This document shows, in pieces, positions 44,153-52,296 of a DNA stretch of 64,000 nucleotides. The stretch covers positions 1 to 64,000 of the forward strand of contig JAIOSV010000030.1 in the NCBI GenBank assembly GCA_021107435.1, in the 5' to 3' direction. This DNA is from Candidatus Sabulitectum sp. (GTDB lineage Bacteria; Fermentibacterota; Fermentibacteria; Fermentibacterales; JCC-6). The translations under genes and the position numbers were made by a program. Within the stretch, counting starts at the first letter, position 1. Every line of letters starts with the position of its first letter. The notes under the pieces are model-generated. The model saw only the letters and a program-made list of their open reading frames with translations, had not been told where the DNA came from and made no database searches.

Positions 44153-45418
44153 ATGAACTTACCTGAGAAAACCGCTGTATTCGGCTATACCCTCGGCTGC
44201 AGGCTGAACTCTTATGAGACAGAAGCGCTCGTGGGAGAACTTGTAGATAAGCTTTCAGGAATCCGGGTCAATTCTCCGCAGGATGCTGATTTGATTCTGG
44301 TGAATACCTGTGCAGTTACAGGACGCAGTCAGGCAAGATCAAGGAAAACAGTTCGGGCATATACCGCAAGGTATCCTGACGCGACTATTGTTGTAACGGG
44401 ATGTGTTGCTGTTGTCTCTCCTGATGACTACAATGGTATGGACAAAGTGACAGTTGTGCCAAACGATAAAAAGCACTTGATTGCTTCCATGATTAGTGGC
44501 GTGCAGGAAGCGTCTTCAGATGAATATCTCTATCCTGTTTTCGCCCCGGTAAAAACTTCTAAAACAAGAGCTTTTCTGAAGATACAGGATGGGTGCAGCA
44601 ACAGATGTACTTACTGTATTGTTCCCCTTGCCAGGGGTGACTCCAGGAGTCAACCCAGAGAGCTTGTATTGAGTCAGGCAAAAGAGATGGCAGAAGCGGG
44701 ATACAGTGAGATCTGTCTGACCGGAGTAGACATTGCGGATTACGGCAGAGGCCTTTACACAAATGGGTATGGTCTTCCGGAGCTGGTGGAGGAACTTCTT
44801 GGAATTGGAGGCTTCCGCCTCAGAATTGGTTCTGTTGAACCTCAGTATCTTACAGTAAAAACACTTGAAAATCTTGTGATCCCGGGGCTGTGCAGACATT
44901 TTCATATTCCATTCCAGAGTGGATCGGACAGAATACTGAAAAGAATGGGCAGACGATACAGCAGGACAGAGGAGGGTGAACTTCTTGATGCTGTAGCAAG
45001 CCTTTTTCCGGGAGCCTGCATCGGCAGTGATATTATAGCCGGCTTTCCGGGAGAGTCCGAGGAAGATTATCAGCAGAGTTTGGATATTGCTAATGATAGT
45101 CGTATCAACTACCTGCATGTGTTTCCATTCTCTCCAAGGCCGGGAACTCCCGCAGCTGAGATGAAACCTCTTCACACGGAAATGATAACAATGAGATCCG
45201 AGGAACTCAGAAGAGTATCTACCAGTTCCAGAAGAGAATTCAGAAAGAACAACCTTTTCACAAAGCAGACAATGCTTGTAGAGAGCCGTACAATCAACGG
45301 AAGAATGATCGGGCTCACAGATAACTACATCCCTGTTTATGCTCCCGAAATGGCGAAAGAGGGAGAGCTCACTGATGTGCGGCTTACAGAAGAGAATATC
45401 TGCTGGGGGCAGCGCTGA
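44153..45418 (+). CDS. mtaB: tRNA N6-threonylcarbamoyladenosine methylthiotransferase MtaB
   Basis: 421 residues. The N-terminal UPF0004 domain has its three cluster Cys in LGCRLNSYE (~16), NTCAVTGRS and VTGCVAV. The radical SAM domain follows with CSNRCTYC (~147-154) and IGSDIIAGFPGESEEDY. A TRAM-like end closes the protein. RLNSYE and the lack of a MiaB-type LGCQ-x-N support MtaB, which makes ms2t6A37 in tRNA, rather than MiaB or RimO. The stop overlaps the coaE ATG by 1 bp. Confidence 0.9.
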   Translation: MNLPEKTAVFGYTLGCRLNSYETEALVGELVDKLSGIRVNSPQDADLILVNTCAVTGRSQARSRKTVRAYTARYPDATIVVTGCVAVVSPDDYNGMDKVTVVPNDKKHLIASMISGVQEASSDEYLYPVFAPVKTSKTRAFLKIQDGCSNRCTYCIVPLARGDSRSQPRELVLSQAKEMAEAGYSEICLTGVDIADYGRGLYTNGYGLPELVEELLGIGGFRLRIGSVEPQYLTVKTLENLVIPGLCRHFHIPFQSGSDRILKRMGRRYSRTEEGELLDAVASLFPGACIGSDIIAGFPGESEEDYQQSLDIANDSRINYLHVFPFSPRPGTPAAEMKPLHTEMITMRSEELRRVSTSSRREFRKNNLFTKQTMLVESRTINGRMIGLTDNYIPVYAPEMAKEGELTDVRLTEENICWGQR

Positions 45419-46062
45419 TGTTCTGGGGACTGACAGGATGCAGCGGCACCGGTGTATCAACTGTAGCCGCTGTTTGGAATCGGTTGGGGGCTCATGTGTG
45501 TTCTCTGGACGCAGTGGGACACGGATTTCTAAATAAGCCTGCTGTAAAAAAGGCCCTTGAAAGCGAACTTGGTATTCAGGGACTGTCAAGTATGTCCGGA
45601 GAACAGATAAGAGAACAGCTTCGTGAGAGAGCATTCGCTTTTCCTGAGATTCTTGGAGGTATCAACAGGGTTCTGCATCCGAGGTTGAAGAGATGGGTGG
45701 CAAATTCTGTTGAAGAGTTGAGAGATGAGAACGGTGTATTTGTTCTTGATGCCGCTCTTATATTTGAGCTTGGTCTGGACAATTACCTCAGTCGCACAGT
45801 TACTGTTACCGACAGGTTGGAGCGGGTCATGAAGAGATTGACAGCGCGGGATGGTATTTCAAAGGACACTGTTACTGGAAGGTGGCAAAATCAGATAAGC
45901 TTGAGGGAAAAGAGTATGAGATCTCATTTTGTAATTCGCAACGCAAGTACAGAAGAAATGCTGAAAAAGAACGCGGAAAATTTTTATAAAGAGGTAATAC
46001 AAAGAATGGAGGAACCAGGTGGCACACAGAACAAGAAAGAAACTGACAAAAAAAGAAATTGA
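45418..46062 (+). CDS. coaE: Dephospho-CoA kinase, Walker A lysine missing
   Basis: 214 residues, the normal length. The start FWGLTGCSGTGVSTVAAVWN aligns with the CoaE P-loop GLTGGIGSGKST, but the Walker A Lys is Val here. The LGAHVCSLDAVGHGFL segment, INRVLHPRLKRWV and VFVLDAALIFELGLD match the family's CoA domain and lid. It would make CoA from dephospho-CoA. With the invariant Lys missing, activity is uncertain. The last ~35 residues are Lys/Glu-rich. It overlaps the TPR gene by 44 bp in another frame. Confidence 0.78.
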   Translation: MFWGLTGCSGTGVSTVAAVWNRLGAHVCSLDAVGHGFLNKPAVKKALESELGIQGLSSMSGEQIREQLRERAFAFPEILGGINRVLHPRLKRWVANSVEELRDENGVFVLDAALIFELGLDNYLSRTVTVTDRLERVMKRLTARDGISKDTVTGRWQNQISLREKSMRSHFVIRNASTEEMLKKNAENFYKEVIQRMEEPGGTQNKKETDKKRN

Positions 46063-46750
46063 GCGGGACCCCATTGGTGACAAACTTGGAGCGGGAGTTC
46101 TTTTTCTTCAGACACACTACAGGGAAGTATTTGGCGGGCTTGCTGCGCTGGTTGTGATTCTGCTGGTGGTACAGTACATCGGCGGCAAAAGGAATACTGC
46201 TGCTGAAGAGTCAATGGCTGGCTTTATTACTGCCAGTCAGGTCTACAGTCAGGCTATGACAGCAGCAGCAGCCAATCAGCCACAGCAGGCTTTTCAGGCG
46301 CTGGACGCAGCTTACACCATGTCTGTGCAGACATGGAATGAGAATCCTCAAAATGACTGGGCAAGAAAGTCCGCAGTTCTTGCCGCGAAGATAGACATCA
46401 TTCGTGGAAATTATGATGTAGCTCTCAGTACTCTTTCAGCAGTTCTTGCGGCGAATCCGGATAAATCCATAAAGGTTCCGGCGTTGCTTCATATGGCAAT
46501 CGTTCTTGAAAATCGCGGGAGCGAACAGGATTTGATCAACGCAATTTCGGTTTACCAGGAAATTCTTGGAATTACTGATGATGGTACGGCAGTTGGAGCT
46601 GAAGCTCATTTCGGAATATCAAGAGTGTATTTTGTGCAGCAGAGATACGGGGAAAGTGAAGAAGCATTGAGTCGCGCGCTTGAATTCGCGCCGGACACAA
46701 CAGCGTTTGAAGTTTACCAGATCGCAAGACTGGCAGAGATCAGCTACTAA
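46019..46750 (+). CDS. Membrane-anchored TPR protein
   Basis: 243 residues. A Lys-rich cytoplasmic start, then one transmembrane helix (about 38-54: FGGLAALVVILLVVQYIGG), then TPR repeats to the end (for example VALSTLSAVLAANPDKS and GESEEALSRALEFAPDT). The topology matches YfgM/Tol-associated TPR proteins, with the TPRs in the periplasm. GTG start after GGAGG, inside the end of coaE. It is the last gene before a strong terminator and the dif-like site. Confidence 0.7.
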   Translation: MAHRTRKKLTKKEIERDPIGDKLGAGVLFLQTHYREVFGGLAALVVILLVVQYIGGKRNTAAEESMAGFITASQVYSQAMTAAAANQPQQAFQALDAAYTMSVQTWNENPQNDWARKSAVLAAKIDIIRGNYDVALSTLSAVLAANPDKSIKVPALLHMAIVLENRGSEQDLINAISVYQEILGITDDGTAVGAEAHFGISRVYFVQQRYGESEEALSRALEFAPDTTAFEVYQIARLAEISY

Positions 46751-46757
46751 GGCAGAG

Positions 46758-46780
46758 CGGGCCCGGAAGGGCCCGTTTTA
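46758..46780 (+). terminator. Rho-independent terminator ending the + strand series
   Basis: CGGGCCC at 46758-46764, loop GGAA, CGGGCCC complement at 46769-46775, then TTTT. It lies 8 bp after the TPR stop and 12 bp before the dif-like site, so transcription is blocked before that site. Confidence 0.88.
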
Positions 46781-46791
46781 ATGAATTCACA

Positions 46792-46819
46792 ATGTCCGAT
46801 AATGGATATTATGTAAAGC
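46792..46819 (+). other. dif: dif-like XerC/XerD recombination site
   Basis: The 28 bp divide as an 11-bp XerC-type arm ATGTCCGATAA, a 6-bp centre TGGATA, and an 11-bp XerD-type arm TTATGTAAAGC. From remembered references, the right arm matches the B. subtilis dif arm at 9 of 11 positions and the E. coli arm at 8 of 11, and the left arm matches B. subtilis at 7 of 11. It lies in a gene-free stretch directly after a terminator, where gene orientation switches from + to -. Site function is inferred. Confidence 0.7.
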
Positions 46820-46840
46820 AAGAAACATTACATAATATCC
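46804..46840. repeat. 13-bp perfect inverted repeat overlapping the dif-like site
   Basis: GGATATTATGTAA at 46804-46816 is exactly repeated in inverse at 46828-46840, with an 11-bp spacer. The inverse copy repeats most of the XerD arm plus half the centre, but lacks a matching XerC arm beyond it. No T run follows, so it is not a terminator. Confidence 0.85.
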
Positions 46841-46987
46841 GACAGTAAGAAAGGAAGCGTATGGTGTGCTGTTGCTGACAGATCACAGAGCACCATATTT
46901 CTGTCTGGTTCAGTAAAGCACCCGGTTGTATATTTGAAATACTGTGAGTTTTCTGCAATCAGATATTGAAGTCAGAAAGGACTTTAT

Positions 46988-47335
46988 ATGCGCAGACCTT
47001 TGATCACGACAGTACTGGCCATTCTTATTCTAATAACTGCCTGCACAAAAGATCCGCTGTCCCCTTCAGTAACAGTTGAGTACAAGGTAACAGGAACAGC
47101 TGAATCAGTAAATATCGACTACATAGATTCAAACGGCAAGCTGGCGATTATCAATAATGTTGAGATACCCTGGTCGCTTACATTCTCCGCAAATAGAGGT
47201 GACGCTGTTTTTCTTTCAGCGAAAAGAATTGGTGATACAGGAACAGTAACTGTAACAATATACCGTGATGGTAATGTGCTGGACGAAGATACAAGTACTG
47301 ATTCTGCAGCCGCTGAAGCAGAAGGTACTCTTTAA
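46988..47335 (+). CDS. Small MmpS-like lipoprotein
   Basis: 115 residues. Lipoprotein signal MRRPLITTVLAILILITACT (Cys 19). The mature part VTVEYKVTGTAESVNIDYID, then VEIPWSLTFSANRGDAVFLSA, follows the strand pattern of MmpS-family beta-sandwich domains (V-x-Y-E-V-x-G ... PW). In other bacteria these are small exported proteins of diverse or unknown role. AGAAAGGA before the ATG. It is the last + strand gene, and the next is convergent 3 bp away. Confidence 0.6.
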   Translation: MRRPLITTVLAILILITACTKDPLSPSVTVEYKVTGTAESVNIDYIDSNGKLAIINNVEIPWSLTFSANRGDAVFLSAKRIGDTGTVTVTIYRDGNVLDEDTSTDSAAAEAEGTL

Positions 47336-47338
47336 CTG

Positions 47339-47569
47339 TCAGCTACTTATATACTTGCAGTACTCATACTTAACCGGTCCAAGCCTGGTTAGATCGCAGG
47401 GAAATTCAGTACACTCAAAACAGTACTTAATTGCCTTGTAAGCTGCACAACTGGATATCTTGCAGATATCGTCTTTTTTCGGGACACAACCCGCCTCTCC
47501 GTACGGACATTTCCCATTAAGTCTTCTGGGACATTTCTCGCAGGCAATTCCACAGACCGCAATTCTCAT
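47339..47569 (-). CDS. DUF3795 cysteine-rich protein
   Basis: 76 residues from the ATG at 47569; a GTG at 47572 is possible. Cys are spaced as in DUF3795: AVCGIACEKCPRR, GKCPYGEAGC, ICKISSCAAYKAIKYCFECTE split over the middle, and EYCKYISS at the end. At least ten Cys suggest zinc or Fe-S binding. The function of the family is not established. It overlaps the methyltransferase stop, so the two are one operon. Confidence 0.75.
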   Translation of the reverse strand: MRIAVCGIACEKCPRRLNGKCPYGEAGCVPKKDDICKISSCAAYKAIKYCFECTEFPCDLTRLGPVKYEYCKYISS

Positions 47570-48258
47570 CACTTACCTGCCCTGGTTTTATAGGATATGC
47601 ACCAGTATGAAGAACCTGGAAACACGGAGTACCGAATATCGTCTGCTAAATGCTTTAGATCTGCAATAAGCTGATTTTTCTTTGGAGTGTTTTTCAGTAT
47701 CGTGAAGTCTTTCCCGTCTTTTCTTCTCAGGGCAAGTTTGTTACCATATTTGTCAGTCTTATGCGTTTTTACATCGCTGTCTTCAAGCTGGCAGATAAAG
47801 ACAACCGGTGAACCAGGTAAAAGCTTTCCGTGAAGGATAGCGAGAAAATCTCCTGTACGCTGTCTTGGAATATGGCACCAGAACAGCACTGCGAAAGCGC
47901 CGGTGAAGCCTTCAGAAACATTATTTAAACAGTAAGCATCAGCAACAGAGAAGGATACATTTGATAAATGAGACAACCTCTTCCCTGCTTCTGCAATCAT
48001 TGACGAGTTGACATCAGTGGCTAACACGGAATTAGCGGTTTCTGCAACAAATTCAGTCCAGAAACCGGTTCCGCAGGCTATTTCAAGTACATCAAGTCCT
48101 CTGAATGTGTTCTGAAGAAGTTCTGACTCGGCCTTAATACATTCATCAAATTCAGAGTCATTTCTGTAATATTTGTGATGATACCCGGCGGCTTGAAGTT
48201 TATAGTATTCGGCAACTGCCTCTTCCCTGTTCCCTGATGAAAACATATTGGTATTCAT
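47569..48258 (-). CDS. Class I SAM-dependent methyltransferase
   Basis: 229 residues. Motif I is VLEIACGTGFWTEFVAETA, the acidic residue after strand 2 is in VLATDVNSSMI, and later motifs FSVADAYCL and the FAVLFWCHIP strand complete the Rossmann-like fold. The substrate cannot be assigned. A GGAGGAAT lies upstream of the ATG. Its stop overlaps the DUF3795 start. Confidence 0.82.
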   Translation of the reverse strand: MNTNMFSSGNREEAVAEYYKLQAAGYHHKYYRNDSEFDECIKAESELLQNTFRGLDVLEIACGTGFWTEFVAETANSVLATDVNSSMIAEAGKRLSHLSNVSFSVADAYCLNNVSEGFTGAFAVLFWCHIPRQRTGDFLAILHGKLLPGSPVVFICQLEDSDVKTHKTDKYGNKLALRRKDGKDFTILKNTPKKNQLIADLKHLADDIRYSVFPGSSYWCISYKTRAGK

Positions 48259-48295
48259 ATTCCTCCTTCATCACAGCCGTATCATTTGATGGTAA

Positions 48296-48529
48296 CTATA
48301 TCTTAAACTGGACTCAAACGGCAAACAAGATTATTATTATTCGTTGACGGTATTCTATTCTTCACTTTTGCTCAAGGGCATTTACGGTGATCAGGGAGCT
48401 GAAATAAACACCGGAGAATACTGGGGCGAGGTATTCTTTTTCGCAGGCGAGGAACCTGAAGCTGTTATCGATGATTTTCCAGCCGGTGTTTACTCTGCTA
48501 CTGTTTCCGCTTTGCAATTCCAAGGATGA
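48296..48529 (+). pseudogene. Possible gene remnant (C-terminal fragment)
   Basis: An open frame of 77 codons with protein-like composition (for example GAEINTGEYWGEVFFFAGEE and GVYSATVSAL) starts right after a stop codon, with no ribosome-binding site or credible start. It runs 32 bp into the opposite-strand membrane gene. It may be the tail of a decayed secreted-protein gene, or chance. It fills the otherwise empty 48259-48497 interval. Confidence 0.2.
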
Positions 48530-49031
48530 GACCCAGAACAAGAGACCATGCAGCAGCAAGGCCCACCTGTACATCATGGTTGGCAATACTGAAGGTGAGT
48601 GTGTGGGCGGGAATCCAGAACCAGACAAGGCTTTTGATGGCAATGTCCATTCCCTTGTATCCTTTTGTTCCCTGGAGAAGATTGTCTTCCCAGCGGTGAA
48701 AAAACATCATCTGAGGACCGAACAGGATGTTGGTGAATGTGCTCATGCAGAATGCCAGAAGGACAGGGCTTGTAGCTGGCCAGTGGAACTTCGTGAAAAT
48801 TGCAGCGGTGAAGCCGTGCATGCCGATAAAACCGACTTTGATGATAAGTCCCAGAATTCCCCAGCCAATCATCTTCAGTATAAACTTGAGAGGGGTATAT
48901 TCGAATTTTTTACGCACTACAGTTGCTGCGATCCAGTCCCCTACCATTCCAAGAATGGCAAACTGGATAAATGCCGCGGGGAAAGGGTAGTTTGTTACAG
49001 TTCTCAAATACCATTCAAAGATTCCGCTCAT
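48498..49031 (-). CDS. Multi-pass membrane protein, weakly Mpv17/PMP22-like
   Basis: 177 residues with about four hydrophobic segments. The order FAILGMVGDWIA, then a long central helix, then FTNILFGPQMMFFHRWEDNL resembles the Mpv17/PMP22 pattern of GP-x-x-x-x-W-Y/F followed by a late amphipathic helix, but the similarity is weak. Function unknown. It ends the BAT operon, 3 bp after batD. Confidence 0.5.
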   Translation of the reverse strand: MSGIFEWYLRTVTNYPFPAAFIQFAILGMVGDWIAATVVRKKFEYTPLKFILKMIGWGILGLIIKVGFIGMHGFTAAIFTKFHWPATSPVLLAFCMSTFTNILFGPQMMFFHRWEDNLLQGTKGYKGMDIAIKSLVWFWIPAHTLTFSIANHDVQVGLAAAWSLVLGLILGIAKRKQ

Positions 49032-49034
49032 TTG

Positions 49035-50630
49035 CTATTCCTTTTCTTGTGATTTGAGGTCTTTACGCAGTTTGTACAGAAGCTCGTTCGAAGTTGCTTT
49101 TAATTTCTCGAAGGCAGTTCCCGTTATTTCCCGGTCAGAAAGTGATTGTTCCAGATCGCGCCAGAATCGCAGGATTCGTCTTGCCAGAAAGCTGTCTGTA
49201 TTACACTGGTTAAGAAGTTCATCAAGCTCTTCGCAGCCAAGGTATTCTTTCCTGCCGGTGAGCATTTTTGATAACTCGCTTTCAAGTCCGGAAAGAAGTT
49301 CATCAATATCGCTTGCGTTCGCTACAGAGGCCAGTCGCTTGTCTTTTCGTTTTGCTGCCGTTCCCAGAAGAGCAGTCAGCGTGAGAACTCCAAGAATACC
49401 GACAGTAACCCAGCAGAGAGGAGAACCTTCACTTTTAACGGGATTCAGCTCAATTGTTTTGTCTGACCAGGGAATAACTGTCACATGTAAAGAGCATGGC
49501 GCAATAAATGCTGTCCGGTATGTGTTGCTCCTGCGGTTAAGCCACACTACAGAATCAGATCCCAGAATGCAGTAACCTGTCTCTTCTGGTTCAAGAATGA
49601 AGTCCCACCAATTTTTGTTGTTAGCAGATCCGCTATCTGTCGGGACAAGCTTTGCATTTCCCTGAAGAGTGAGAATCGGCGGTTGATTCATATAGACACT
49701 GCCGGGGCCAATACAGGTGACTCGCACTGCAAGCTCTCCCCCCTGGCCGGGCGGCGTTGGAAGTTGCGCGACTCGTATGGCGATACTGTCCAGAAGAGCT
49801 CCATCCCAGCCTGAAGGCGGATTATCCGGGAAAGGATAGACGGGAAGTAATATTGGCGCACTTTCTATTGTCCATTGCTTTACTTTTCCCCATTGGTCGT
49901 AGCCAATTCCTGTAATATCCGCCTGGAATCCAGGAGCAAGAAGGCTGCCGGCAGCAGCTGGAGCCATTTCTACTTCAGCAAGAAGGCTGCGGCTGGCACT
50001 GTCGCGTCTGGTATCCGCACTTTCCCAGTTGCTGTCTGGAATGGTCTCTACATGCAGAATTGCGCCCAGTTCAGGTGCGCTCCACCAGTATGTAACATTC
50101 CCAACAGCAACCCGGCTGTACACATAATAGTCTATGAGAAGTCTGGTTCCAGGATAAATACGTCCTTCCGGGTCCCGCAGAATACCCGCGAGCCAGACAT
50201 TTTCTGATGATTCAGAGGTATCATTTGCTGTACTCCCTCGTGAACCGCTTATTCCAGAAGATCCAATTACTTCAACAGCTATCTGGTCCAGTGTGTATGA
50301 ACCAATACCGCCGAGATTGAGTTGTAAGGGACCTATTGTTTGATTGTTTCCTCCTGCAGCAGACGCTGAAAAAACCATTTCCAATACAACTACCTGAGTG
50401 AGCTGTCGACCATTGGGCGTTGTTACAGTCGAAACACTTGTGGAACTGGAACTGCCCCGTAAAGTGATGCCGGATGATGAAGTAATTCCACTAACGGAAA
50501 TTCCGGAGCACCCGGGCTCACAGCATGTTATTCGCAGAGAAAATGTCTCTCCCGCTTCCACAGACTCGGGACATTCCCAGTCAAAGGGTTGAACGGATCC
50601 AAAGAGAAGAAGAATAAGGATTCCTACCAA
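49035..50630 (-). CDS. batD: BatD-like protein
   Basis: 531 residues. Signal segment, then an Ig-like region opening with ESVEAGETFSLRIT (the BatD VEAGE-x-F/V start), a Ser/Thr-rich strand, further beta domains with YPGTRLLIDYYVYSR. A transmembrane helix lies near 425-445, followed by a cytoplasmic helical tail. BatD is the large membrane-anchored Ig component of the Bacteroides aerotolerance complex. The overlap of 7 bp with batC and the position in the series support the call. Its role is inferred from the operon. Confidence 0.8.
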   Translation of the reverse strand: MVGILILLLFGSVQPFDWECPESVEAGETFSLRITCCEPGCSGISVSGITSSSGITLRGSSSSTSVSTVTTPNGRQLTQVVVLEMVFSASAAGGNNQTIGPLQLNLGGIGSYTLDQIAVEVIGSSGISGSRGSTANDTSESSENVWLAGILRDPEGRIYPGTRLLIDYYVYSRVAVGNVTYWWSAPELGAILHVETIPDSNWESADTRRDSASRSLLAEVEMAPAAAGSLLAPGFQADITGIGYDQWGKVKQWTIESAPILLPVYPFPDNPPSGWDGALLDSIAIRVAQLPTPPGQGGELAVRVTCIGPGSVYMNQPPILTLQGNAKLVPTDSGSANNKNWWDFILEPEETGYCILGSDSVVWLNRRSNTYRTAFIAPCSLHVTVIPWSDKTIELNPVKSEGSPLCWVTVGILGVLTLTALLGTAAKRKDKRLASVANASDIDELLSGLESELSKMLTGRKEYLGCEELDELLNQCNTDSFLARRILRFWRDLEQSLSDREITGTAFEKLKATSNELLYKLRKDLKSQEKE

Positions 50631-51322
50631 TTCGGAACTCCAATCGCTCCATTGATACTGCCGTCAGTTGTGTCAGCCTGCGCTTCCTCAACCATATCAA
50701 GGATCATCTGCGCCACCTCGGGGGTCATTTCAGATACTGCTGGAGGCGGGGGCTGGTTTTCCTCATTATCCTCAGGTTCTTCCTGATCCTCGTTGTCTTC
50801 AGGTTCTTCCTGATCCTCGTTGTCTTCAGGTTCTTCCTGATCCTCATTGTCTTCAGGTTCTTCCTGGTCTTCAGGAGGGGGAGGTTCGTTCTGCATCAAC
50901 CACTTGAGTGCAACTTCGTAGTTCTGGCGAATGCGCTCTGAGGATTCTCCGGTGGATAGCTCGGGCAGGAGCATTTCCAGAACGCTCTGCACACCTGAGT
51001 AGTCTTCGTTTGCCATAGCATTGCCCAGTCTGGCAGAGGATCGGGCTTCCAGAAGTGTGTCTTCAAGGAAAGCTTCCCCGGGGAAAACAGAGAGCAGGCT
51101 GTCTGCTGTCTGAAGGCTGTCTAAGGCATAGTTTGAGAGAGCGTGGTTGTATATGGCTCTGGGATTATCTGGCATTCTTTCGAATATCTCGCTGAATAGA
51201 AGGGCAGTTTCCACGTATCTGCCATCAGAAATGAATCCGGTCGCTTCGAGGTACAGATCAAGAAGAGGTGTACGGTGAGGTGTGGAAACAAGTGTCATGA
51301 TCAGAACCGCAATAATTGTCAT
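50624..51322 (-). CDS. batC: BatC-like TPR protein with acidic tandem repeat
   Basis: 232 residues. A signal or anchor helix is followed by TPRs (about 20-150), then four copies of a 9-residue acidic unit (DQEEPEDNE) flanked by Pro runs, and a short conserved end MTPEVAQMILDMVEEAQ. In BAT operons the TPR protein BatC binds the VWA proteins. The acidic repeat corresponds to a 27-bp DNA repeat. Overlaps batB by 4 bp and batD by 7 bp. Confidence 0.78.
   Translation of the reverse strand: MTIIAVLIMTLVSTPHRTPLLDLYLEATGFISDGRYVETALLFSEIFERMPDNPRAIYNHALSNYALDSLQTADSLLSVFPGEAFLEDTLLEARSSARLGNAMANEDYSGVQSVLEMLLPELSTGESSERIRQNYEVALKWLMQNEPPPPEDQEEPEDNEDQEEPEDNEDQEEPEDNEDQEEPEDNEENQPPPPAVSEMTPEVAQMILDMVEEAQADTTDGSINGAIGVPNW
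50772..50879. repeat. 27-bp tandem repeat, four copies, inside batC
   Basis: Copies begin at 50772, 50799, 50826 and 50853, each 27 bp and nearly identical, encoding a 9-residue acidic unit in frame. Such in-frame minisatellites can vary in copy number by slippage. Confidence 0.9.
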
Positions 51323-52296
51323 GACTCTTTCCTCTCAAGGCCGATAGCTGTAAGCATGAGAAGCAGGGCAGCTCCGAGGAAATACTGGAATCTTCTTGCT
51401 CCTGAGGCTCCAGCTATGTCCGCATCAGCCCTGTCGGAACTGCGGTGCAGAAGTTCGTTTACCGGTTCAGCGAGGTCTCCGGCTTCAGATATCCTTGTGT
51501 AAAAACCACCGGTTTCCTCCGCAAGCTCCTGCAGACATTCCTCTTCCAGAACTGTCTTTATAGTATCTCCCTGCCAGACAAGGGGCCCATTCTCACCGGG
51601 AACCATTACCGGAGTGTCACCACCCGCTCCAACAGTAACAAGGGCCATCCTTCTGTCGAGTGCTTCATTGATTGCTTCATTCAGTGTGTAATCGTGAAAT
51701 CCGCCATCGGAGAAGATTATTCCCACCTGTCCCTCCATGCCCATATTGGGAAGAGCAGTGGCCATAACATCAACAAGGTTGCTAAGCGCAGTACCCTGTG
51801 GAAGGGAGATACCATCTGAAGGGTTGGACGGAATTTTGTCCAGTATGAAATCGTTGTCCAGTGTAATTGGTACTGCGAGTCTGGAGTGACTGCTGAAGAG
51901 AACAAGGCTGAATCTGGTACCGGGCAATGACATTATGAGCCTTCTTATTTCCATGGCTGACCTGCCCAGACGGCTGGGAACCTCGTCATCGCTCCACATG
52001 GATCGGGAGACATCAAGAGCAATCACAACATTCTTGCCCCCGCTGGGAATGTAAGCAGGAGAAGTGCCCCATACAGGGCCTGCAGCAGAAAGGGCAAGAA
52101 GTATGATTGCAATGGAAATCAGCAGACGGGATACTTTGTGCTGAGCCGGCGGTACTATACCAACTCTTTCCCAGAGCACAGGTCTGACAAATCGGCGAAG
52201 GCGTTTTTCGTCATTTCGGAGCCAGCGGAGTCTCAGCCACCAGTAAAGGGGGCCCGCAAGGGCAAGAATAACCATCCATGGTCTCTGGAACTCCAT
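51319..52296 (-). CDS. batB: BatB-like VWA-domain membrane protein
   Basis: 325 residues from the ATG at 52296. Two N-terminal transmembrane helices, a VWA domain with the metal (MIDAS) motif IALDVSRSMWSDDEVPSR, TALSNL (Thr ligand) and IIFSDGG, then a last transmembrane helix (about 300-320). The topology is that of BatA/BatB, with the VWA domain in the periplasm between helices. The ATG overlaps the batA stop by 1 bp (TAATG). Confidence 0.85.
   Translation of the reverse strand: MEFQRPWMVILALAGPLYWWLRLRWLRNDEKRLRRFVRPVLWERVGIVPPAQHKVSRLLISIAIILLALSAAGPVWGTSPAYIPSGGKNVVIALDVSRSMWSDDEVPSRLGRSAMEIRRLIMSLPGTRFSLVLFSSHSRLAVPITLDNDFILDKIPSNPSDGISLPQGTALSNLVDVMATALPNMGMEGQVGIIFSDGGFHDYTLNEAINEALDRRMALVTVGAGGDTPVMVPGENGPLVWQGDTIKTVLEEECLQELAEETGGFYTRISEAGDLAEPVNELLHRSSDRADADIAGASGARRFQYFLGAALLLMLTAIGLERKES

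Noticed and set aside
44153-45418. Assignment as MiaB or RimO
   Set aside because: The N-terminal LGCRLNSYE and overall length fit MtaB better; MiaB has LGCQMN and RimO differs in its C-terminal domain.
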